This document shows, in pieces, positions 20,128 through 28,647 of a stretch of DNA of 64,000 nucleotides. The translations under genes were made by a program, and so were the position numbers. Below the pieces are notes generated by a model, which saw only the letters and a program-made list of their open reading frames with translations, was not told the origin of the DNA and made no database searches. Positions within the stretch are counted from its first letter, which is position 1; every line of letters starts with the position of its first letter. This DNA comes from Bifidobacterium sp. N4G05 (GTDB lineage Bacteria; Actinomycetota; Actinomycetes; Actinomycetales; Bifidobacteriaceae), in NCBI RefSeq assembly GCF_002742445.1, contig NZ_NJNQ01000004.1, positions 62,001 through 126,000 of the forward strand, written 5' to 3'.

Positions 20128-20979
20128 ATGAGCGACATGCAAGAGGTCCGTCAGGCATTGCTGACCGGCGAACGCGCCGAATTTCAAGCATCGGACAAAC
20201 GGTATATTGACACGATTTTCGACGATGGCGAGTCGCCATTGAAGCATGCACATGCTATTGAGCTTGAGTCGAGTTCATTCAAATGGAAGTATCCGCTGTG
20301 GTATTGCTCGGATATTTCGGCGAAGGATTGCACGTGGTTCGAGATGGCACGCGCAGGCGTGTGGTACACAGACAACATTCGCGTCGAGGATTGCACATTT
20401 GAAGCGCCGAAGAATTTCCGCCGTTGCCATGATGTTTTGTTGAGGAACGTTGATTTCGTCAATGCCGAGGAAACATTGTGGGATTGTTCAAATGTTTCAC
20501 TGAATAATGTGAGTGCGCGCGGTGATTATTTAGCAATGAATTGTTCTGATTTCAAGGCTGATAATCTGCGTTTGGTTGGTAATTATCCGTTTGATGGCGC
20601 ACGCAATATTGAGATTTCGAATTCTCGATTGATTTCCAAAGATTGCTTCTGGAATTGCGAGAATGTGACTGTGCGCGATTCGTTTATTGCTGGCGAGTAT
20701 TTGGCTTGGAACTCTCGTAATGTCACGTTTGAGAATTGTACGATCGAAAGCCTGCAGGGCTTGTGCTATGTGGACAATCTCTTGTTGCGTAATTGTCGTT
20801 TGATCAATACGACGCTTGCTTTTGAATATTCGAATGTGGACGCCGATATTCACAGCACCGTCGACAGTGTGTTCAATCCTTCGTCTGGCACGATTCGTGC
20901 GGATGCCATCAAGGAATTGTCGCTTGACCCAACGAAGATTGATCCGAACAAGGTGACGATAATTACTGACAACAGGTAA
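20128..20979 (+). CDS. DUF3737 family protein, predicted right-handed beta-helix
   Basis: A 283-residue soluble protein without signal peptide. It is built of repeated short units with the rhythm N-V-x-(hydrophobic)-x-(N/D)-(C/S), for example NVTVRDS, NVTFENC and NLLLRNC, the pattern of a right-handed beta-helix. It matches the DUF3737 family common in bifidobacteria and lactic acid bacteria, whose function is unknown to me. AAGGAGAG lies before the ATG at 20128. The 3' two thirds are A/T-richer than neighbouring genes. It is unusually rich in Cys and Asn for a cytosolic protein. Confidence 0.88.
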   Translation: MSDMQEVRQALLTGERAEFQASDKRYIDTIFDDGESPLKHAHAIELESSSFKWKYPLWYCSDISAKDCTWFEMARAGVWYTDNIRVEDCTFEAPKNFRRCHDVLLRNVDFVNAEETLWDCSNVSLNNVSARGDYLAMNCSDFKADNLRLVGNYPFDGARNIEISNSRLISKDCFWNCENVTVRDSFIAGEYLAWNSRNVTFENCTIESLQGLCYVDNLLLRNCRLINTTLAFEYSNVDADIHSTVDSVFNPSSGTIRADAIKELSLDPTKIDPNKVTIITDNR

Positions 20980-21001
20980 ACATCACTGTCGATCAAAAAA
21001 C

Positions 21002-21045
21002 AATATTTGAGGAGCTGCAAATTATACTGCAGCTCCTCAAATATT
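21002..21045. terminator. Bidirectional terminator between DUF3737 gene and dtd
   Basis: A perfect 18-bp stem (AATATTTGAGGAGCTGCA with its complement at 21028-21045) and an 8-nt loop, flanked by A/T tracts, lies between convergent genes. Confidence 0.9.
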
Positions 21046-21080
21046 TTTATATCACCAAGCAATCGGCGCTTTACTATTGA

Positions 21081-21551
21081 TCACAGATTGTCGGTGTCAA
21101 TGGCGATGGTGACCGGACCGTCGTTGATCAGTCCAACGCGCATATGCGCTCCGAAGCGGCCTTCGCGTACTGGCACGCCACCGGATCGCAGCGCTTCGTT
21201 GAATTTGATCCAAGTAATGTTGGCATGTTCCGGCTTGCCCGCTTTGACGAAGCTTGGGCGGTTGCCTTTCTTCACTTCGGCAAACAACGTGAACTGTGAA
21301 ATGGATAGGATTTCACCGCCGATGTCTTTGATGGAACGGTTCATTTTGCCTTGCTCGTCTTCGAAAACACGCAGGTTGAGGATTTTGTGGGCAAGCCAAG
21401 AAATCTGCTCCTCACCATCCTCATCGGTTACACCGACCAGCAGCATGAATCCCGGTCCAATCTGCTGCGGTTCAAAGGTGGGGTCTACGGTGCCCAGTTC
21501 GTTAACAACGTCAACACTGGCTTGGCTCACTCGTTGCACTACTACTTTCAT
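21081..21551 (-). CDS. dtd: D-aminoacyl-tRNA deacylase
   Basis: A 156-residue Dtd that hydrolyses D-amino acids (and glycine mischarged on tRNA-Ala) from tRNA. The N-terminus MKVVVQRVSQASV and the motif SQFTLFAEVKKGNRPSF (with the SQFTL active-site element) are diagnostic; the NGPVT-like C-terminal motif appears as NDGPVTIAI. The start at 21551 matches the normal N-terminus; a start three codons upstream is possible. Full length. Confidence 0.97.
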   Translation of the reverse strand: MKVVVQRVSQASVDVVNELGTVDPTFEPQQIGPGFMLLVGVTDEDGEEQISWLAHKILNLRVFEDEQGKMNRSIKDIGGEILSISQFTLFAEVKKGNRPSFVKAGKPEHANITWIKFNEALRSGGVPVREGRFGAHMRVGLINDGPVTIAIDTDNL

Positions 21552-21671
21552 AAACCCCACCTTACCGCGCGATCAGTTTCGTCTTGGTATCAGCCGGCTT
21601 CAGTAGAGCTTTTCGCCGTTGAGCTGCTGGCCCACCAAAACCATTCAGCAGATCGCCCTGCCTCATGTTTG

Positions 21672-23402
21672 TCAGTGTGTGCTGTGCGATGATGCCGCGC
21701 GTCGCACAGCGACCGAAGCCAGCAAACCGATGAGCAGCATGCATCCTGCCACCAAGAGTGTCCAACGGTTGCCCTCAATGAACCCGGAAGTCATCGCATC
21801 GGCGATTTTCGGCGCTTCGTCACCGAATTGGGCTGCCGGTCCATCGCCGCTGCGGAACGAGCCAATTACACCGCCAGCGGAGCTGCTGACTGCCTTGGCC
21901 AGTCCATCGCCGACTTTGGCGGGCAGTCCAAGGGATTCAAGTCGTGCCGGCAACGTTCCATTGATGGCCATGGTCAATGCCGCGCCTGAGATGGCCGAAC
22001 CCATGGCGGTGCCAAGCTGACGGATGGTGGACTGGGTGGCCGATCCTTCACCGGACTGGGGAATCGGCACTTCGGACAGCACCACGCTGGTCAGCTGCGC
22101 GGAGGCGAGTCCTAAGCCGCAGCCGTAGGCGGTCAGAGGAAGAAGCTGCCACCACACTGCGAATCCCACCGGCATGAGGACTGCAATCACGGCTACCGCG
22201 ATGATCTCAATCACCAAGCCAAGTTGGACCACGCCGACCGGAGTGAGTTTGGCGGCCAGCATGTGCGCCCTGCTACCGGCGATAATAGAGCCCAATCCCA
22301 TCACGGCCAGCATCGCACCGGCTTGTAGCGTGTCGAGTCCGCGCGCGTTGATGAGGTACAGCGGTAGCGCGAACACCAGCGCGAACTCGCCGGCGGCGAT
22401 GGCCGCAGCCGACAGATTGCCCCACGAAAACGTTTTGATGCGGAACAGGGTCATGTCCAGCATCACCGGACGTCCGGCTTTGCCTCGTGCAAGTTCTACG
22501 GCTATGAAGACGACCAGCAGGAGCATACCGGCGACCAGGCAAATCGGAACCGGCGACAGCCAGCCGTGGTCCCATGTCAGACCGCCCATCTTCAACTGAG
22601 TGGAAGTCTGCTTCCACCAGCCGTAGGTCTCGCCTTCGATAAGTCCGAATACGAGCAAGGCAGAAGTCAGTGCGGACAGCACCACGCCTGGAATGTCCAC
22701 ATCAATGCTTTGGAATCGAATGGTAGAAGAAGTGGTTGAGGAAGTGATGTTCGAGGTATGTCCACCAGTCTTTGGCACCAAAGGAATGGTGGCCACAAAG
22801 ATGATGATGCCTAGCGGAAGGTTCACTAGGAAAATCCACCGCCACCCCAAGGTCTCGGTAAGCACGCCGCCGAGCAACGGTCCGAGAGCGGCGGCTGAAC
22901 TCATTACCGCGCCCCAGACTCCGAAAGCCGCAGCGCGATACTTGCCACGGAACGTGGCGGACACCGTGGACAGGGTGTTCGGCATGATCATCGCGCCTCC
23001 GATGCCCTGCAACGCGCGAGCGATGAGCAGCATGCCAGCGTCATGTGATGTGGCGGCGAGCAATGAACTTGCCACGAAAATCACAGTTCCGATTTGGAAT
23101 ACCAGTTTGCGTCCTTTGGCGTCACCAAGCTTGCCGAAGGGAAGCAACAGCGCGGCGAGCACGATGTTGTACAGTGATGTGACCCACTGGGCGTCGGTCA
23201 GGTCGATGTCGATATCGTCGATAATGGTGGGGATGGAGACATTGACGATTGAGCTGTCTAGCACAATCATGGCCAGCCCCAAAGCCAACACCCATAGCGC
23301 GCCCCATGGCGGAGTTTGTTCCGCATGGAGTGACGGGGACATCGTGGAGGACGATGGCGTATCGGGCTGAGGCTGATGTTGGAACTTAGATGACTGTTCC
23401 AT
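21672..23402 (-). CDS. DHA2-family MFS drug exporter (EmrB/QacA type)
   Basis: A 576-residue, 14-segment major facilitator of the drug:proton antiporter-2 family. The N-terminal segment ends in LDSSIVNVSIPTI (motif D1 type), followed by the loop motif GKLGDAKGRKLVFQIG (motif A) and motif C around GPLLGGVLTETLGWRWIFLVN. An approximately 100-residue loop and segment insertion in the middle (TSNITSSTTSSTIRF region) is Ser/Thr-rich. Substrates cannot be read from sequence. The start at 23402 has GAGGA upstream; longer frames extend to 23471. It lies between dtd and pgl on the same strand. Confidence 0.92.
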   Translation of the reverse strand: MEQSSKFQHQPQPDTPSSSTMSPSLHAEQTPPWGALWVLALGLAMIVLDSSIVNVSIPTIIDDIDIDLTDAQWVTSLYNIVLAALLLPFGKLGDAKGRKLVFQIGTVIFVASSLLAATSHDAGMLLIARALQGIGGAMIMPNTLSTVSATFRGKYRAAAFGVWGAVMSSAAALGPLLGGVLTETLGWRWIFLVNLPLGIIIFVATIPLVPKTGGHTSNITSSTTSSTIRFQSIDVDIPGVVLSALTSALLVFGLIEGETYGWWKQTSTQLKMGGLTWDHGWLSPVPICLVAGMLLLVVFIAVELARGKAGRPVMLDMTLFRIKTFSWGNLSAAAIAAGEFALVFALPLYLINARGLDTLQAGAMLAVMGLGSIIAGSRAHMLAAKLTPVGVVQLGLVIEIIAVAVIAVLMPVGFAVWWQLLPLTAYGCGLGLASAQLTSVVLSEVPIPQSGEGSATQSTIRQLGTAMGSAISGAALTMAINGTLPARLESLGLPAKVGDGLAKAVSSSAGGVIGSFRSGDGPAAQFGDEAPKIADAMTSGFIEGNRWTLLVAGCMLLIGLLASVAVRRAASSHSTH

Positions 23403-23616
23403 GATGGCGTTTCCTCTCATAGTCATAATGCAGGGTCTGGCATGTTTGACTGCCGCCATACTACTACGCATGGCGTTGCGCGCTCACTCATCCAGACGAT
23501 TCAGCCTTGATGTTTAGCCATGGGAGTAATCCATGGCAGGCAGAGACTTAGGTGACGTGCCCGTCACGGAACCAATGGAACCTGGCTCTCGGGATTCAAT
23601 AGTCCCGGTTCTTGCA

Positions 23617-24408
23617 TCACAATCTGGAGGCGGCACCCTCGTCGATGAGCCACAGCAGTTCCTCACCATCGGCGTAGGAGCTTGGCGCATGTGGATTGTT
23701 GCGTTGCGCGAATGCTGCAGCAACCGCGTCCGCCTTGCGTGCTTCGGATGTGAACACCCACGTGTGCTTCGATCGTGCGATCATAGGCACAGTCAGCGTC
23801 AGGCGCAGTGGCGGCGGTTTCGGTGAATCGCGCACACCGGCAACAAGCACATGCGGATCGTCGATCTCCGACTCGCCGTGGTCAGGGAACAGGGATGCGA
23901 AATGCGCGTCCGGTCCCATACCGAACATGGCGATGTCCAAAGCTGGATTCTCCCCCAACTGTTCAATGAGTTCACGCTGGTATTGCGCGGCGGCTTCAGC
24001 CAGTACCGCATCGGTCTGTTCGGGCGAGGCTGCCGCGACGCTTTCCGAGTTACGCTCATCGGACGGCATCGCATGAATGTTGCCTGCCGGCATATGGCCG
24101 TCGGCAACCAGTTTGCCATACCATGCCTCACGCGCCTGCTTGGCGTTGCGATCATCGTCATCGGCGGCCACGAATCGTTCGTCGCCCCACCATACGTGCA
24201 CACGGCTCCAGTCCACGGCATCGTTCAATGGGCTCGAGTTCATGGCGTCGAACACTCGGTTGCCGTCAGTCCCACCGGTCACGGCAATGTCAACGCGAGT
24301 GCGATTCGGTTCCGACAGAAGATCGATGATGGTCAGCAGCGTACGAGCGGCCACGGCTTCAGCCAGAATCTGAGGATTGGGATATACAACGGTGGTGCGT
24401 TCTGCCAT
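23617..24408 (-). CDS. pgl: 6-phosphogluconolactonase
   Basis: A 263-residue Pgl (DevB family) that hydrolyses 6-phosphogluconolactone to 6-phosphogluconate. Signature stretches: AVTGGTDGNRVFDAM near residue 48, WWGDERFVAADDDDRN near 75 and FGMGPDAHFASLFP near 165. In the canonical motif the last is GMGxDGHxAS; here Ala replaces the second Gly, as in many actinobacteria. Start 24408 is favoured by GGAA six bases upstream. It is the third gene of zwf-opcA-pgl and is 43 nt downstream of opcA. Confidence 0.95.
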   Translation of the reverse strand: MAERTTVVYPNPQILAEAVAARTLLTIIDLLSEPNRTRVDIAVTGGTDGNRVFDAMNSSPLNDAVDWSRVHVWWGDERFVAADDDDRNAKQAREAWYGKLVADGHMPAGNIHAMPSDERNSESVAAASPEQTDAVLAEAAAQYQRELIEQLGENPALDIAMFGMGPDAHFASLFPDHGESEIDDPHVLVAGVRDSPKPPPLRLTLTVPMIARSKHTWVFTSEARKADAVAAAFAQRNNPHAPSSYADGEELLWLIDEGAASRL

Positions 24409-24451
24409 ATGCTTTTCCTGCATTGTTCCTTTACTGTTTCGGAGAATCGAT

Positions 24452-25408
24452 TCAGTGCTTCGAATTGATAAGATCCCAGCCTTGGGTCACGACTTCCGCA
24501 TAGATCTCGTCCGGATAGAGTCGACCCAATTCCTCGCTCAGGCATTCCTCGATGGTTCGTGCGGGAACGCTCATGGTTTGCGGGGACTGCCCTGGAACGT
24601 TCAATACGGCGACGCCATCGTCTGTGGATGGGCGTTCCAAACTCAGCACGCCATCGGAACGGGTCAGATACACGCCGGTCACGGCGGTTGCATTCGGATC
24701 GTCTTCCACCACAACAGGCACGTTCAAACGAAGACGAAGCCATGCGGCCAGCAGATTCAACGGCAAGAAGTCCTTTGGTCCGGTCACACGCACGCCACTT
24801 ACTGGAAGATGCGGCGGCTGGTCAAGCATCGAAGCGAGCATCGCGCGCCAAACAGTCAAGCGAGTCCACGACATGTCCACATTCTTCGAAGACCAGTTGC
24901 GGCGCAAATCATCCATAGTGCGCATCGGATTCGACGAATGCATGGCATCGGTGATGCGACTGCGTGCCATGGAACCCAGCAAATCGTTCGACAGGTTCGC
25001 CGGAGCTTCGTTTGGCCACCAGGCCACCACCGGAGCGTCCGGTACCAACAATGGAATCACCAACGTGTCAGGGTGGTGAACCAGCCCGCCAATCGGACGC
25101 AACACGATGATTTCGCCCGCGCCGGCATCGGAACCGAATCTCACTTCAGCATCGAGGAAGGTGCGTTTCTTACCATCTTCCACATTCATGTCAGCCTTGC
25201 GCGAGTTCGGTGCAATGGCAATCACACGGCAGGGATGTTCACGGCTGGCGTTGTTCGCGACTTCCAAATCATGTTCCAACGATGCTTCATTCGTGGAGAT
25301 CAGCAGTGTGAGCACGCGACCCAAAGCCGCTTCACCACGCTCCTCGTGCAATTCGTCGATTTTCGCCGAAATCTCACGGGTTTCGGTGTCCTTCATGGTA
25401 ATGATCAC
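24452..25408 (-). CDS. opcA: Glucose-6-phosphate dehydrogenase assembly protein OpcA
   Basis: A 318-residue OpcA, which promotes oligomerisation and activity of Zwf. Family stretches: RVLTLLI near residue 35, PCRVIAI, the central LLVPDAPVVAWWPNEAP and LTVWRAML. The GTG start at 25408 is chosen because it overlaps the zwf stop as GTGA, has GGAGG five bases upstream, and gives the usual N-terminus (M-I-hydrophobic); a frame from 25420 begins inside zwf. Translational coupling with zwf is therefore likely. Confidence 0.95.
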   Translation of the reverse strand: MIITMKDTETREISAKIDELHEERGEAALGRVLTLLISTNEASLEHDLEVANNASREHPCRVIAIAPNSRKADMNVEDGKKRTFLDAEVRFGSDAGAGEIIVLRPIGGLVHHPDTLVIPLLVPDAPVVAWWPNEAPANLSNDLLGSMARSRITDAMHSSNPMRTMDDLRRNWSSKNVDMSWTRLTVWRAMLASMLDQPPHLPVSGVRVTGPKDFLPLNLLAAWLRLRLNVPVVVEDDPNATAVTGVYLTRSDGVLSLERPSTDDGVAVLNVPGQSPQTMSVPARTIEECLSEELGRLYPDEIYAEVVTQGWDLINSKH

Positions 25409-26976
25409 GGCATCCTCCAACGATGTCCATCACGGGCAAGCATTTCAACGGCTTCCTGAGGGCCCCATGTTCCGGAACGATACGGCTGCGGCTGGCCGAG
25501 CGTGGACCAGAATTCCTCGATAGGGTCGAGAATCTGCCAGCTCAATTCCACTTCGCGCGTGGTTGGGAACAGCGGAGGATCGCCCAGCAATACGTCAAGA
25601 ATCAGACGTTCATAGGCTTCCGGAGACGATTCGGTGAACGACCGGCCGTAACCGAAGTCCATCGACACGTCACGAACCTCCATCGCCGTACCACCCGGCA
25701 CTTTCGCGCCGAACCGCATGGTCACACCCTCATCGGGCTGCACACGGATCACGATCGCGTTCTTGCCGAGCTCTTTCGTCGCAGTCGACTCGAACGGCAG
25801 ATGCGGGGCGCGCTTGAACACCACGGCAATCTCCGTGACACGCTTTCCCAAACGCTTGCCCGTACGCAGATAGAACGGCACACCGGCCCAACGGCGCGTA
25901 TCGACATCCAAACGGATTGCCGCATACGTCTCGGTCGTCGACTCCGGATCGATGCCCTTCTCATCCAAATATCCCACGACCTCATGCGAACCCTGCCAAC
26001 CGGCCGCATACTGGCCACGCGCCGTATGCGCCGCCAGATCCTTCGGCAAGCGCACTGCGGACAGCACCTTCGTCTTCTCCGCCGTCAGATCGGAAGCAGA
26101 GAACGAAACAGGCTCCTCCATCGCCGTCAACGCCATAAGCTGTAGCAAATGGTTCTGAATGATGTCACGCGCCGCGCCGATACCGTCGTAATAGCCAGCA
26201 CGACCCGCCACTCCGATATCCTCGGCATGCGTGATCTGCACGTGGTCGACGTAATTGTTGTTCCAGATCGGCTCATACATCGCGTTCGCGAAACGAAGCG
26301 CCAGAATATTCTGCACCGTCTCCTTACCGAGATAATGATCGATACGGAACACACTCGATGGGTCGAACACCTCGGAAACCACACGATCCAGCTCCTTGGC
26401 GCTTGCCAGATCATGCCCGAACGGTTTCTCGATGATCACACGACGCCAAGCACCTTCCGACGATTTCGCCAAACCGCAATCGGCCAACTGCCGGGAAACC
26501 TGCGGGAACGCGCGCGGCGGCACCGACATGTAGAACGCATGGTTGCCTCGTGTGCCACGATCGCGGTCAAGCTCGGCAACAGTGTTCGACAATCGTTCGA
26601 ACGCCTTCGGATCATCGAACGTGCCCTGCACAAAACGAATGCCGTCGGCGAGCTGCTTCCAGGTCGCCTCCTTAAATGGCGTGCGGCAGTGCGCCTGCAC
26701 GTTCTCCTTCACGAAATCCTTGAAGTGATCCTCGGTCCAATCACGACGGGCAAACCCCGTCAAACCGAAGCTTGGCGGCAATAGGCCACGATTAGCCAGA
26801 TCATAAATGGCGGGAAGCAGCTTCTTGCGTGACAGATCGCCGGTCACGCCGAAAATCACAATACTGCACGGGCCTGCAATACGTGGAAGTCGAAGATCGC
26901 GTGGATCGCGCAGCGGATTCGTCCACTCTTCAGGCGTGCCAAGTACGGATGAAACAGTTTCAGTCATATGCCTCAT
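25405..26976 (-). CDS. zwf: Glucose-6-phosphate 1-dehydrogenase
   Basis: A 523-residue Zwf, catalysing the NADP-dependent oxidation of glucose-6-phosphate, the entry step of the oxidative pentose phosphate branch. GVTGDLSRKKLLPAIYDL is the dinucleotide-binding motif near residue 43, IDHYLGKETVQN the substrate-binding active-site motif near 217 with the catalytic His-containing segment, and RWAGVPFYLRTGKRL is further down. ATG at 26976 or 26967 are both possible. The gene starts the zwf-opcA-pgl operon. The bifid shunt does not need this branch for carbon flow, so its role is mainly NADPH and pentose supply. Confidence 0.98.
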   Translation of the reverse strand: MRHMTETVSSVLGTPEEWTNPLRDPRDLRLPRIAGPCSIVIFGVTGDLSRKKLLPAIYDLANRGLLPPSFGLTGFARRDWTEDHFKDFVKENVQAHCRTPFKEATWKQLADGIRFVQGTFDDPKAFERLSNTVAELDRDRGTRGNHAFYMSVPPRAFPQVSRQLADCGLAKSSEGAWRRVIIEKPFGHDLASAKELDRVVSEVFDPSSVFRIDHYLGKETVQNILALRFANAMYEPIWNNNYVDHVQITHAEDIGVAGRAGYYDGIGAARDIIQNHLLQLMALTAMEEPVSFSASDLTAEKTKVLSAVRLPKDLAAHTARGQYAAGWQGSHEVVGYLDEKGIDPESTTETYAAIRLDVDTRRWAGVPFYLRTGKRLGKRVTEIAVVFKRAPHLPFESTATKELGKNAIVIRVQPDEGVTMRFGAKVPGGTAMEVRDVSMDFGYGRSFTESSPEAYERLILDVLLGDPPLFPTTREVELSWQILDPIEEFWSTLGQPQPYRSGTWGPQEAVEMLARDGHRWRMP

Positions 26977-26989
26977 AGTATCGCCAACA

Positions 26990-27009
26990 GGTCACGGACG
27001 GCAGTGACC
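26990..27009. promoter_or_regulatory. Inverted repeat in the zwf leader
   Basis: GGTCAC-N8-GTGACC lies 14-33 bases before the zwf start. It could be an operator or an mRNA stem; nothing more can be said from sequence. Confidence 0.35.
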
Positions 27010-27032
27010 ATCCGAAAAACGTCCTTTCCATA

Positions 27033-27052
27033 TTTTGTGAAAACCCACAAAA
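27033..27052. promoter_or_regulatory. Inverted repeat TTTTGTG-N6-CACAAAA in the zwf upstream region
   Basis: A perfect 7-6-7 inverted repeat lies immediately after the patB terminator stem on the minus strand and about 55-75 bases before zwf. Position fits an operator at the zwf promoter, but part of it also supplies the T-rich tail of the terminator. Confidence 0.35.
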
Positions 27053-27053
27053 C

Positions 27054-27073
27054 CAGCCGTTTCCTAGCGGCTG
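27054..27073 (-). terminator. Terminator downstream of the patB-like gene
   Basis: On the minus strand CAGCCG pairs with CGGCTG across an 8-nt loop and is followed by GTTTTGTGGGTTTT. Confidence 0.6.
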
Positions 27074-27102
27074 TGAGCAATATCACAGACGATAGTCTTA
27101 TA

Positions 27103-28290
27103 CTAATTCACCGAAAAATCACGTAATCCGGCGAGCAGGCGGTTGAAACCTTCTTGCATGACGCTTCGCGGGCAAGCCACGTTGATACGGATGAAATCAT
27201 ACCCATTGCCACCATATTCGGCACCTTCGGAGAACATTACCCGGTGATTGCGTTTGAGATGTTCGCATAACAGAGCGGTATCGTGCGTCAGTTTCGAACA
27301 ATCGACCCACAGCAGGTAGGTGGCATGGCTTTCGATCAAGGTGATGCGTCGTTCCGGTGCGGCGGAAGCGTTGTATTCGTCGATCATGGCTCGCGCTTCG
27401 GCTTTGTTATCGGCCAGATATGCGCGCAATTCCTCAAGCCATGGCTCGCTTTCGTTGAAGGCGGCGAGCGTGGCGGTCATGGCGAAAGCGTTCGGCTCGG
27501 CCACTTCATCGGTATTGAGCGCGCGCCATACTTTATGCCTCAGCACGGGATTCGGGATCATTACGGCAGCCGTGTTAAGACCGGCGATATTGAACGTTTT
27601 GGTCGGTGCCATGCAGGTCACGGAGTTCATTGCGCACTGCTCATTCACCGAGGCAAAGGGTACGTAATCGTATCCCGGATCGGTCAAATCGCAGTGAATT
27701 TCGTCGCTGATTACGGTCACATGATTGTTCCAGCAAAGCTCACCTATGCGTGCGAGGGTGTCGCGATCCCAGATTCGGCCTACGGGATTGTGCGGATTGC
27801 ACAGAATCATCAGCGTGGTTTGCGGATCAGCCAACTTGGATTCCAGATTGGCCCAGTTGATGGAGTAATGTCCGGAACCGTCATATTTCAACGGTGATTC
27901 AAGCACTCGGCATCCATTGTTGATAATCGAATTGAAGAAAATGTTGTAGACCGGAGTTTGGATAAGCACATTCTCGTTGGCAGTGGTGAGTTTTCGTACC
28001 ATGCTGGAGATTGCCGGCACCACGCCGGTGCAAAATACCAACGATTCCGGGTCGATATCAAGATTGTGCCTACGGCGCCACCAGTTAACATATGCCTGAT
28101 TCCATTCAGGAGGAACAATCGAATATCCGAAAATACCGTGGTCAAGACGCTGTTGCAATGCGGCTCGGATCTGTGGAGCGGTTTGAAATTCCATATCTGC
28201 CACCCACATGGGCAGCGCGTCCCCTGCCTCTTCCCACTTGAGCGAATATGTTCCGGAGCGGTCTATGGGAGTGTCGAAATCGTAAGTCAT
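27103..28290 (-). CDS. MalY/PatB-family PLP-dependent C-S lyase / aminotransferase
   Basis: A 395-residue fold type I PLP enzyme of the MalY/PatB group, which cleave cystathionine or cysteine conjugates (beta-elimination). Markers: LPMWVADMEFQTAP near residue 26, CNPHNPVGRIW near 170, SDEIHCDL near 200 and the Schiff-base Lys in APTKTFNIAGLN near 232. Cytosolic. Likely role in methionine biosynthesis or in release of thiols from cysteine S-conjugates; family members can also act as aminotransferases. It is separated from zwf by a terminator. Confidence 0.93.
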   Translation of the reverse strand: MTYDFDTPIDRSGTYSLKWEEAGDALPMWVADMEFQTAPQIRAALQQRLDHGIFGYSIVPPEWNQAYVNWWRRRHNLDIDPESLVFCTGVVPAISSMVRKLTTANENVLIQTPVYNIFFNSIINNGCRVLESPLKYDGSGHYSINWANLESKLADPQTTLMILCNPHNPVGRIWDRDTLARIGELCWNNHVTVISDEIHCDLTDPGYDYVPFASVNEQCAMNSVTCMAPTKTFNIAGLNTAAVMIPNPVLRHKVWRALNTDEVAEPNAFAMTATLAAFNESEPWLEELRAYLADNKAEARAMIDEYNASAAPERRITLIESHATYLLWVDCSKLTHDTALLCEHLKRNHRVMFSEGAEYGGNGYDFIRINVACPRSVMQEGFNRLLAGLRDFSVN

Positions 28291-28344
28291 GCCATCAAAC
28301 TTAAGGACTTCAAGTGGACGAAGTCAAATGCAAGCTGTGAATGA

Positions 28345-28533
28345 TCATGGTTTCACAACATGCATTTTAATGACTTTGTCGGTCAGGCCGCCCTGTTGCA
28401 TAAGTTCAAAAACATGGCCTTTCGGATATTCCATGCCGGTTCTTTCGCGTTCATGCTGACGCACCCATTGTGAACGAACCAAACCAAAATAACCAATGTA
28501 AATGATGTATTGCTTTCCATGCGAGAAGTGCAT
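28345..28533 (-). CDS. Small hypothetical protein
   Basis: A 62-codon frame starting MHFSHGKQYIIYIG and ending near VIKMHVVKP. It is basic and rich in His, Gln and Tyr; I recognise no family. No Shine-Dalgarno sequence precedes the ATG. It reads in the same direction as the patB-like gene, 54 nt upstream of it, and the codon composition looks coding-like. It could be a real small protein or a gene remnant. Confidence 0.3.
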   Translation of the reverse strand: MHFSHGKQYIIYIGYFGLVRSQWVRQHERERTGMEYPKGHVFELMQQGGLTDKVIKMHVVKP

Positions 28534-28647
28534 GAAAACTGTCAATCAGTCAGCCCAGTCAAAAAGTTCCGGACCGTTGCGTTGCAAATGGCGTTACTGC
28601 ATACGCATTGACTACCATGAACATCAATACTTAAGGAAGGTGGTCTT

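Noticed and set aside
23551..23616. Stems downstream of pgl (GTGACG/CGTCAC and CGGGA/TCCCG) considered as a terminator
   Set aside because: Stems are short and no T tract follows on the minus strand; not strong enough to list.
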